Below are positions 46,480 to 55,760 of a stretch of DNA of 64,000 nucleotides, one piece after another. A program made the translations under genes and the position numbers. Origin of the DNA: Dolomedes plantarius (lineage: Eukaryota > Arthropoda > Arachnida > Araneae > Dolomedidae); contig OU015499.1 of NCBI GenBank assembly GCA_907164885.2, positions 159,275,489 through 159,339,488 of the forward strand. Direction: 5' to 3'. Positions within the stretch are counted from its first letter, which is position 1. Each line of letters begins with the position of its first letter. The notes below the pieces were generated by a model that was not told where the DNA came from, searched no databases, and worked only from the letters and a program-made list of their open reading frames with translations.

Positions 46480-47803
46480 CAGTATGCCCACTAAAGTCCC
46501 TTCCCACCCTCTTAACTTCGGAGCGGCTGCTGCTATATTCATAAAAGTGGTGTCTAGGTATAGTAAAGTAACCATGCGCTACTGAATGAAACCACATACC
46601 ACGCCACCTGGTGGAAAACTGCGGAGTTAGCATTCCTATCTCGAAACTGGAACGAGATAGGGAAAAAAGTTATTTACAAAGTTGTAGAAAATCATCAATT
46701 TAGTACGAAAAGATACCTTGTGGACATTAATGAGAAGACTACAACGGTTAAAACGCGCATTTGATTTTTCGTGATTCCCTACACTGTGACGTGACAAAAG
46801 GATCTGAGAAAGAAAAAAACAACTAATTTTAACAATATACCTTTATTTGAGATGTTCAAACTTCTCACCGTCAGCTGCAATACACATTTGGATCCTCGTT
46901 TGAATCTCACGTTGCACACTTTGGAGCATAGAGCATACGTTGCACAAGCGTCCGTAGTGCATAGTTTAAGGACCTGCAATGTTTGTGGAGGGGTCGCATA
47001 CACCTGCTGTTTGAGGTATCCCCACAGGAAAAAGTCCAGTGGAGTCAGATCAGGCGAACGTGGAGGCCACTCTTCGAAACTGCCATACCCAATTATTTGT
47101 TCCCCGAATTCCTTGACGAGGTATTGCTTCACTGGTGATCTCAGCTTTGGAATACTCAGTCATGGCCACGAGCATCAACATACTACAGCTCCAAGAAGAT
47201 GTCTCTTTTATAGCTGTCTCATGTGAACAGGCATGACGTTTCTTACGTATTTGCATACTGCAAAAATTTAGAACTCCAAGCGCAAGTTATGTTGAGTTGA
47301 TGCGACACTATTTTACACGATCTAAGTATTGTCTACTCTGTTTATAAAGACAATCCGTACAAGGATGAAACCCTCGAGGTTTGAACCGCGGTCCTTTTCA
47401 TTGGGGATCAAAAACGATATACCACTGTGCACATTCAGGTGTCGTGTTTTGCCCGAAAGATAATCATTTCTCCTTTCGTTCAAGTTTCGTGACGCCACAG
47501 TGTAGGAAATCACGAAAAAACAAATGCGCATTTCAACCGTTGTACTCTGCTCATTAATGTCCCCAAGGTATCTTTTCGTACTAAATCGATGATTTTCTAC
47601 AACTTTGTAAATCACTTTTTTCCCTATCTCGTTCCGTTTTCGAGATACGAATGCTAACTCCGCAGTATTCCACCAGGTGCGCGGTAGGTGGTTTCATTCA
47701 GTAGCGCATGGCTACTTTACTATACCTAGACACCACTTTTATGAATATAGCATCAGCCGTTCTGAAGTTAAGAGAGAGAGAAGGGACTTTAGTGGGCATA
47801 CTG
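46480..47803. mobile_element. mariner-type element with inverted repeats of about 320 bp
   Basis: Ends CAGTATGCCCACTAAAGTCCC... are inverted over about 46480-46800 and 47480-47803, with TA on both sides in a TA microsatellite. A minus-strand frame from 47132 holds the transposase C-terminus (WPPRSPDLTPLDFFLWGYLK, the last catalytic Asp motif) and runs into the left arm; the N-terminal part and the first two Asp are missing. Non-autonomous. It lies in the intron just upstream of the ZNF-B exon. Confidence 0.85.
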
Positions 47804-48178
47804 TATATATATATATATAAACATTTTGCACGCCAATGTTCCATAAATGAAAAATCATAATTCTGAGAAAAATACTATTCGTATTCTATAAAAATTATTA
47901 AGTCGAACGGTGGTTGGTTGGTTGTTTAGGGTTTAATGGCGCAAGGTCCAGAGAGGACATACTGCGCTAAACACGTGGTAAAACCCGAAGAACACTATAT
48001 AAGTCCGCATTTTAAAACCACAATCCTGTGCAAACATGATAAAAACGTGATGCATAAGCAGAAAAGATATACAAAGTTGATGCAAACAATGATATAAAAA
48101 GGATAATGATATATAAAAGGTGACAAAAACGATGATTCAAAATAGTGATAAAAGGATTCAAAGGTATGAACGATGATA

Positions 48179-49083
48179 TGAGGGCAGATCAAAAAGTAAG
48201 TTGCACTTCCAAGTTATGGCCATTTATAAAATAACGTATACAAAAGCAACACGGCTATGACAGCATACAATGTAAGTTCACATTTACACATAGTTCCCAA
48301 GAGACTAAACATTTCTCCCAACGGACTACCAACTTTTCGATTCCGGATGTATCGAAATCTCCTCCAGCGCTATGTAACCACACGGAAACAGCTGCTTACA
48401 CCTCCTCACCATTTCGGAATCGTTGTCCACCGAGATCCTATTTGAGCTTATGGAAAACGTTGAAATCACATGGCGCTAAGTCCGGACAGTATGGAGGTTG
48501 TTGTCATACCTCCCACTTGAATCTCTGCAGCAGTTCGCACGTTTGGCGGGCCTTGTGCGGCGAGTGGAATTTATGCCGAAAGGAGCGACAATCAACTCGG
48601 CTTCGTATTGTTAAACGTTGAACCAGTTGCGTAAAGCAGTTAAAGAGAAACGCCGGGGGAAATTGAGCGACGGTGTGATTTTATTGCACGATAACGCAAC
48701 ACCTCACAAGGCCCGCCAAACGCGCGAAATGCTGCAGATTCAAGTGGAATGTATGGCAAACTCCTCCATACAGTCCCGACATAGCGCCATGTGATTTCCA
48801 TGTTTTCGGTAAGCGCAAATAGGATCTCGGAGGACAATGATTCCGAAATGATGAGGAGGTGAAAGCAGCTGTCTCCGTGTGGTTACATAGCGCTGGATGA
48901 GATTTATATGCATCCGGAATCGAAAAGTTGGTTGTCCGTTCGGAGAAATGTTTAGAGTCTCTTGGGAACTATGTGGAAAAGTGAACTTACATTGTATGCT
49001 GTCATAGCCGTGTTGATTTTGTATAGGTTATTTAATAAATGGCCATAACTTGAAAGTGCAACTTACTTTTTGACCTGTCCTCG
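48179..49083. mobile_element. Fold-back mariner
   Basis: 905 bp flanked by TA. The ends (GAGGrCAGrTCAAAAAGTAAGTTGCACTT) and about 330 bp inside them are inverted: the left arm is a reverse copy of the right. The right half is the 3' part of a mariner transposase gene, with ILLHDNATPHKARQTREML and, in shifted frames, the region corresponding to PYSPDIAPCDFHVF. The 5' half of the gene is missing. Confidence 0.88.
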
Positions 49084-49861
49084 TATTTATAAAGGTTTCG
49101 CTGGAGTTTTCTGGCACAGAGGATAAATGCTCGCCAAACACTCGTCGAAAGTAGAAATAATGCACAGGAAAAAAGACACAAAACTAGCAACAGTGATAAA
49201 AAGGGTGACAAGGAAAAAGGAAGGTAAAATCAGTGAAACGTGCACGGTGGCAGATGTTAAGGACAGTCCTATATAACAATATGTAAAATACAGTCATTAA
49301 GGCGACAGTGGACTTTCATAACTAACTTTTTTTCTTTTAAATGAATTTCCTTGAAAATTGATTATGTTATTAGCAGTACAGTTATATAAATGTTTCTAAA
49401 ATTTCAAGGTAAAATATGAATTAGTTTTGGAGTTATTAATTATTAATTGTTTCAAAATTAGTTTAATTAAAAATGCTCCAGGCGTATCAATTTTGCATAA
49501 AATATGATAGAAATTTTTTTAAGTATACCTTTTTGACCTTAGAACAAAACTTGGTTGTTGTCGTAAGCATTCATAGAAAATATAAAGAGAAAAAAAATAA
49601 TAATTGTGATAATACCCATATTTCGCAGAATAAACAGCAATAGTGGTTAATTAAAGTGCATAACTAACATATTATATGCTTCAAAACATATCTGTTTCAA
49701 CTAACTTTTATTTTATATACTCTAACGGAAATAATTCTGGAATTTCAAAGACAATGATCTATTTTCAATACGCCTGGAGCATTTTAAACTTTTGTAATAT
49801 ATGAAAATTTTACTTCTGAGTAAACAGCATTTTAAGTTATTATTGCCATAAATCATAAAAT

Positions 49862-50545
49862 ATTAATTTTTAAATACTGTATAACAAGTGAATATTACTT
49901 ACCTTAGATATATATGGATGCACATTAAAAATTAAATAAGCTAGAACTGTAAGAAAATAATATTTTGGCAAAACAAAATCAGTCGTTATTGAATCAGAAA
50001 CCTTTGTAACAACGCTTTACTTTATCTGGTCAAAACATCAATGCTGCGACTTATAAAAGATTACGACTTTTACACTTTCATACCAAATTATAAAACGTTC
50101 ATATTTATGAAATAAAAAATATTAAATTTATTTAAATTGAGCCTCTTTCCTCACCACACAAATGAGGTAAGACTCATAGGCACTTTTTTTTATTATTGTG
50201 GTTTGTGGTAAATTAATTTTTAAATTCTGTATAAGAAGGGAATATTACTCGCCTTAGATATATATGGATGCCCATTACAAATTAAATAAGTGAGAATAGT
50301 AAGAAAATAATATTTTGGCAAAACAAAATCAGTCGTTATTGAACCAGATACCTTAGTAACAATGCTTTACCTTATCAGGTCAAAAAATGAATGCTGCGAC
50401 TTATAAAAGATTAGACTTTTATAATTTCATACAAAATAATGAAAAAGTCCATATTTATCAAATAAAAAATATTAAATTTATTTAAAATAAGTATTTCCTC
50501 ACCACCCAAATGGGGTAAAACTCATAGCCACTTATTTTATTGTGG
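49862..50545. repeat. Direct duplication of about 340 bp inside the TTAA transposon
   Basis: 49862-50206 and 50212-50545 match along their length (for example TATTTTGGCAAAACAAAATC and GCGACTTATAAAAGATTA in both). It lies 3' of the transposase gene and may hold sites for transposase or a terminator. Confidence 0.9.
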
Positions 50546-50624
50546 TTTTCCCCAGAGGGCTAATCCACAAGTCTACAATTAAAATAAACCAGGACCATAA
50601 GTGGTACCTTCATGCTTCTCTTTT

Positions 50625-52343
50625 TTAGAATTTAAAGCTTTTTTTTTTAAATCTTTTTGAAAATGCAGGCTTTAATTCTAAAGATCGCTGAATTTTTTGA
50701 TGGTTTCTGCGACTGTTTCTCCTTTCAGCGATTGTTTTTGAGTCCACATTAGTTTGTACATTTTTGTACAAAATTTTAAGGGATTCTATGCACCCAAGAT
50801 TATATTCACTGACAGCTGAAGTCACTGCCAGTTCTAATCGTTTTTTGGACACGAAAACTTCTTTGGGGCACTTATTCCATATAACGCTATGCAACGTCTC
50901 ATTTGCATTCTGCGTTTTTGCAGAGATGCAACGTTGCAGAAGATCATCAGATGCCAACCTTTGGTACACTGGTAAAATTTTTGCAACCACATTCTCAGCC
51001 AAAGGGGTTTTCATCATATCATGGCTTCTTGGAGTTTCACCAAGAGCTATTGCTCGTTGATAAAAACACCATGAAGAGACGCCAGTAGGACACTTTGCAT
51101 GATTTGGTTTTCTATCTGTTGACATGCAGTGATATAATGTGGCGAATACTGAGGTTTTCATCTTTTCCACATTCGGCGCATTATCTTTTATAGCTTTTCT
51201 ATAAAAGTTTTGGAGTTTTAGTATAGTTTCATCTTTTAAATTACCTCGTTTACGACCACTAATTGTGACGCCTTTTACTCGCCACTCTTTAACTTTATTT
51301 CTCAAGGCAGTTCCCAATCTTTTAGATATGTGATTGACACATTCTTCTTTAGAAATCGGTTTTTCTGCCCCATACACATTTGCTTGCAAAAGATGCTGAT
51401 ACGTTTTTGCATCTCCATCAGAAAGCACTGTTGTATAGCGCATTTTATTTTTCATAATAGAGCGTTTCCACAAAATAAGTGCTGCACACATCTCCATGCT
51501 TCCTGAGGAACCGTCAAAATTTTTTTGACAGTTTGGTTTGTGGCCATTTTGCCAAATTGCAAATTCTGCACTTTTACCCTGTAAGTCACGAGCAGCTGAC
51601 ACACAATCAGGGCAGTATTTGGAAAGAATTTCGTAGTCCACAACAAGTCCTGTAGCTACGTCAATAACTGCGCCAATGCCATATAAAGAGGCATGTCCTC
51701 TTTTTTGCCAGGTGCCATCATATGATACAGTTATATCTATGATGGCATCCTCGTCTACAGTTGACTGCTCTTCAAAATGGGCTTTACGCACCATTTCTTG
51801 AGATTTTAGCAGAATCTCATCTTTTGCGGATTTATTGCTCTCAGATAAATCCTCTAAACATTTAGCAAATGTTTTTTTATCCATGCCTGGCATTCCCAGA
51901 ATCATGGAAAAATTTTCAAGGGCAGCATGGCCTTTCCCAATGGCAAGAAATGCATTGACAATATTTTTATTAATGCTAAATTTTCTAGAAGATATTTCTC
52001 TAGAACTTGAGAAATTTTTAGCATAAATGTGTCCACATTCGGAGCAAAACAGTTCTAAGCTTTTGGAAAATCCATATGACTGTCCAGATGAAACATTCAA
52101 ACAGTTTATAGAATTGCATTCACTGCATGGGACTGTGCTTAGTAAAGCAGACCACGAATAATTATCCATTAGTGTATAATCTGCTAGTGCACAGCTCTCA
52201 CTAACAGTGTTTTCAATAGTTATTGAAGACGTTTTTCCATCAGTATCACTACAGAAACGCTTCATTGAATTCGCAGCTGCAGCATTCCTTCGTTTGCTAG
52301 GACGCCCTTTCGGCTTTCGCCAACGTGAACTAATGCTGTGCAT
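50625..52343 (-). CDS. Transposase, Mutator-like/Kolobok-like DDE family
   Basis: 572 residues, no breaks. An AT-hook-like motif (KGRPSKRR, residues 12-19) is followed by a Cys-rich segment (CSEC at 73-76, CSEC at 100-103) that probably binds zinc. The DDE core has DITVSYDGTW (Asp 209), TTVLSDGD (Asp 309) and TQNANETLHSVIW (Glu 482), with CPDC (244-247) and GSSGSMEM (278-285) in between, as in the 'Mutator-like transposase' family common in arthropods and cnidarians. It would act in the nucleus on the element's inverted ends and insert at TTAA. Start at 52343 is the first ATG; the C-terminus is strongly basic. TTAA targets fit Kolobok; the superfamily name is less certain than the transposase call. 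Confidence 0.88.
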   Translation of the reverse strand: MHSISSRWRKPKGRPSKRRNAAAANSMKRFCSDTDGKTSSITIENTVSESCALADYTLMDNYSWSALLSTVPCSECNSINCLNVSSGQSYGFSKSLELFCSECGHIYAKNFSSSREISSRKFSINKNIVNAFLAIGKGHAALENFSMILGMPGMDKKTFAKCLEDLSESNKSAKDEILLKSQEMVRKAHFEEQSTVDEDAIIDITVSYDGTWQKRGHASLYGIGAVIDVATGLVVDYEILSKYCPDCVSAARDLQGKSAEFAIWQNGHKPNCQKNFDGSSGSMEMCAALILWKRSIMKNKMRYTTVLSDGDAKTYQHLLQANVYGAEKPISKEECVNHISKRLGTALRNKVKEWRVKGVTISGRKRGNLKDETILKLQNFYRKAIKDNAPNVEKMKTSVFATLYHCMSTDRKPNHAKCPTGVSSWCFYQRAIALGETPRSHDMMKTPLAENVVAKILPVYQRLASDDLLQRCISAKTQNANETLHSVIWNKCPKEVFVSKKRLELAVTSAVSEYNLGCIESLKILYKNVQTNVDSKTIAERRNSRRNHQKIQRSLELKPAFSKRFKKKSFKF

Positions 52344-53253
52344 TGCAAACTATTATCTACAGCAATAATTACAAAAGAAAAATATATATATTTAACTTCA
52401 AAATTAAAAAATCAAAGATAAAAATCTCAGAGATAATTCGAGCAAAAGTAAGCTGATGCTGAACTAGAAATGATCTCTTACACGTGAAAACTAGCGGTCA
52501 CATGTAAACAAACTACTGGGTGAAACACAGTCATAGATGCAGTTAAGTACTCGCTTACGTTCGACGCTAAATAAAATTAGAAAATCATGGGGTTTGAAAT
52601 GAAAACTTACGAAAAGGAGGTTTGTTTACATTTGAGTTGCCATTTAAAAGGGGCGTGGTCAGTTTGTTTACTATTTTTAAATGCCAATAAATAATGATAA
52701 AATGATCGGAATAAAAAAAAATTTTTGCTCCTTATTCCTAATGATATATTCTTCCATTATTCACTAAAATCGAAAATTCGAATTTTTGGTCAATTTTAGC
52801 CAATTTGAAAGTCCACCATCGCCTTAAAACGGGTAATGAAAACTGTCATATAATGTAACCATTCGAAATAGTCATAGAAAATGATAAAATAACAGTGATA
52901 GAAAATAATGAGTAAAAATAGCACGAGCAAATATATACAAAAGTGATAAAAGTAGAGTTATGCTGATAAAAGCCACAAAATTAGAGAAAAGAAAAAAGGG
53001 AGGAGTTATGCCTCCTCAAAAACAACATCATTGTCCGAGACGTCGAACACAGTTTTAATTCCGCATTGTCCGTGAGCCTGTGGACATACTGATTACTCTT
53101 TAAAATATAATCAGTCTTTCGCCTTCCTAGAAAGGCCAACGCACTTTCTAGGAATGGCCCCTTTTCTTCTATTTCTGTTTGGAGGGATTGGAGAATTCGT
53201 ATCTATGTGGTATGAACATGACTGTTTGCTTTCTACAATATTTTTATGAGTGG

Positions 53254-54055
53254 TCAGTTGTGATAGGGATCTACTTTTTTCCCACGTGCCGGATGTGAAC
53301 CATTCAAATTTGGTGGAATTGAGGTTTTAAGGGAGGTTTCAGCAGTTTTTTCATGGTTGGAGTTTCCACCTGAGTTTGTTTTTGCGTTATTTGTTTTACC
53401 ATTCTTTTGGGTCCTTAAAGGTCCAATAAATTCGGGTTCGGTTTGTGTACCAGTTGTTCTTTTTCGCCTGGGGGCAGTTGTTACGGCGTAAGACAGACTT
53501 GGAGTGCTGCTGTCCACAATATGCCGTGCTTCCATGTATTAAATTTTACGAGTGATTTTAAGGGTTTGGATTTCTTTTTCCATCTTCCATTTGGGACACG
53601 CTCTAGAAAAGGAGGTGTGATCTCCCTTACAATTTACACAGGATGGTGTTTCCGTACATGCCTCACTTTCATGGCCAGGTCGAGAGCATCTGGCACAGGT
53701 GATATTTCCTCGGCAGGAGTCTTTTGCATGGCCGAACCTCTGGCACTTAAAACAGCGTAGAGGATTCGGCACATATGGTCTCACACGGCAATTCAAATAC
53801 GCGGCCGTCACCACGGATGGCAAAGATGGTGAATCGAAGGAGAGTAAGAGGTGTTTTGTTGGGAGAATTTTACCTTCCCGTCTAATAGCTATCGTCGGAC
53901 TGAGGTAACGCCTTGGTCCTTTAAGTTCTCGAGTATTCCCTCCTCTAGGCATGTAAATAAGTCTGGTTCTGATATTACTCCTCCAGATGAGTTCAGTGTC
54001 CTGTGCGATGTTATAGATAAATTGAAGGGTCGAACGAAAAAGACTAAGTCGAACG
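53254..54055 (-). pseudogene. Jockey-like ORF1 (gag-like, CCHC)
   Basis: ORF1 proteins of Jockey-type elements bind the element RNA. The frame reads LRCFKCQRFGHAKDSC, then CARCSRPGHESEAC and CVNCKGDHTSFSRAC: three CCHC-type knuckles (about 53590-53760). The part before them (IAIRREGKILPTKHLLLSFD) is typical. Frameshifts near 53890 and 53537 break it; after the second comes the tail IVDSSTPSLSYA...RTQKNG. The 5' end is cut at the target duplication; the ATG at 54210 is outside the element. No ORF2 follows. Confidence 0.85.
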
Positions 54056-54068
54056 ATTAAGTCGAACG

Positions 54069-54600
54069 AAAGTATGCATTGATATTTTAGCATCATGGTT
54101 ACGTTAATAAAATAAGTAGTATCTAGGGGAAAATTGTAATTTCGGCTTTTTTCTAATTTTCGGCGAACAAAGTTCGAAAATTCATATAAAATAAAAAATT
54201 TATCAATCATTTTATAAATGTGAGTAATTAAAAATCATCATTTTTTTGGTAGAACAAAAGTTATGACAAAAACGATTAAATTTTGTTATTAGGCAAGAAA
54301 TTTGCTTGTTCCAGAAATGGAACATTGGCGTGCAAAGGTTAGTTTTTTTAACATAATAAAGTTTTATTAATTACAGTGCATAGAATTAATCATCAAAAGT
54401 TTTCGAATTATCGAGAGGTTTTAGTAAGCGTCGACGAAAGATGTTTATGACATTGATCTACTTCCGATTCCCCTGTTCCCGTTTCACAAACACACGTTCT
54501 ACGACGGATCTGAAGCGAATTACGCATAGCTGACCCTGAAAAACGTGTTTGTTGACAGACGTCGTTTATGACTCAACTGGAGAGGCACATATATTGGAAA
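54069..54600. other. piggyBac-like non-coding DNA
   Basis: Contains a near-palindrome TGTTCCAGAAATGGAACA (54304-54321) that recurs in opposite sense near 55877. No gene. Confidence 0.5.
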
Positions 54601-55760
54601 TTAACATTATACGGAGTTCTTATTCTTTACCTTTGCTCTGCGAATTTCTTCCGTTAGTAAGGATACGTCACACTGATTAGATTCAAAACCATTACGGACT
54701 GTAGAAGAGGCACTTGATTATTTTTTCACATTATCTAATGATTGTGAAAAAGAAGAGTGTATTGATATTTGTCAACTGTCTCCAGAAGAAAGTGGATGTT
54801 TAACAGATGAGAAAGATATAAAGGAGGATATTTTGGGGCCTGTTCTGCCAGTAGATGCTTGTGGTCAAGTCGAAATAACTACAAAAATAGATGTTAATGG
54901 AATATCTAATTAAGACGAATTTGATCCTGAAGTACTTTCAACTTCAAAGGAAAGACCGAATTTGAAGCGAAACCTAAAGTCAAAAGAGAAAAATATCCAA
55001 CACTGCTGGGAAAAAATGAAAGTTTGAAAAAAATCCTAAAAACTGATAGCATTGAGAATATTTCTGAAATGATTCCTAAGTTGGTTACCTTATCTCCAGT
55101 TGAAATATTTCACAAGTTCAGAGCAATAGAATATCTATTGCATTTATGAAATATCTTGGATCCTCTTGGATCTAGAGTTAAGTGAGAGCATCTATCCAGT
55201 GTTGAAAATACAGAAAAGCATGACATTTTCTTTGACAACTCTCATTACATAAGCTCTTTACTGAGTTGTCTGAAAAAGGTTTCAAAGGAACTGGCACGAT
55301 ACCGGAATTTTTGACAGGAAGATGTCCTCCCAGATCACCAAATAAAGCCTCAAAATGGCAAAGAGGAAATTTTTAGTACTGAAGTGACTGTCAATATTCC
55401 ATTTGCCGCTGGAAAGACAGCACTGTTGCAAATATAGCACCCAATTATTCGACACATGAGCCTATCAGTAAAGCTAAGCGATTTTGTCCAGCACAAAAAA
55501 AAAAGAGAACTGATGTTTCTCATCCACATCTGATAAAAACGTATAGTGGGAAGGGAGGTGTGGATTTACCAGACAGATTTCTTGGATCATATTGACATTA
55601 TGTTTAGAAGCAAAAATTGTATTGAAATCTATTTAACAATGCTCTAAACATGGCTGTCACTGCTGGATGAATTTTTTATTTACATTTGCCCAAAGGTACA
55701 ATAGCAGAGCAATCATATCTCAATTTTGGGAGAGAAGTAACTTTGTGTTACCTGAATAAC
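54600..55760 (+). pseudogene. piggyBac-like transposase pseudogene
   Basis: Readable pieces in several frames: TVEEALDYFFTLSNDCEKEE with an acidic N-terminal region, FDPEVLSTSKERPNLKRN, LVTLSPVEIFHKFRA, and near the end RFLGSY and NALNMAVTAG, corresponding to the piggyBac C-terminal core. Stops and frameshifts are frequent, so it is dead. Its acidic N-terminus followed by the IFxxF-type block is usual for the family. The call rests on these fragments and on the TTAA flanks. Confidence 0.55.

Larger units (their letters stand above)
49301..52823. mobile_element. Autonomous TTAA transposon (Kolobok-like)
   Basis: 3523 bp with inverted ends GGCGACAGTGGACTTTCA / TGAAAGTCCACCATCGCC and TTAA on both sides (49297-49300 and 52824-52827). 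It carries one intact transposase gene on the minus strand. It is the presumed parent of the 722-bp element at 3116. Confidence 0.88.
47910..54055 (-). mobile_element. 5'-truncated Jockey-like non-LTR retrotransposon
   Basis: Flanked by a 13-bp target duplication ATTAAGTCGAACG (47897-47909 and 54056-54068). Read on the minus strand it starts inside ORF1, has no ORF2, and ends with a 3' region finishing TTAGCGCAGTATGTCC...CGCCATTAAACCC and an ACCAACCAACC tail at about 47910-47930. The 3' region holds many GTGATAAAA-like short repeats. The mariner (48179-49083) and the TTAA transposon (49301-52823) are inserted in it. Confidence 0.88.

Noticed and set aside
46426..46633. N-terminal extension of ZNF-B to 46633
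   Set aside because: It crosses a splice acceptor, a TA microsatellite and the end of a mariner-type element.
51835..52026. Plus-strand frames inside the TTAA transposase gene
   Set aside because: Short shadows of an intact 572-codon gene on the other strand.
54056..54210. First 50 residues of the frame that enters Jockey-like ORF1
   Set aside because: They lie outside the target duplication and belong to the piggyBac-like DNA.
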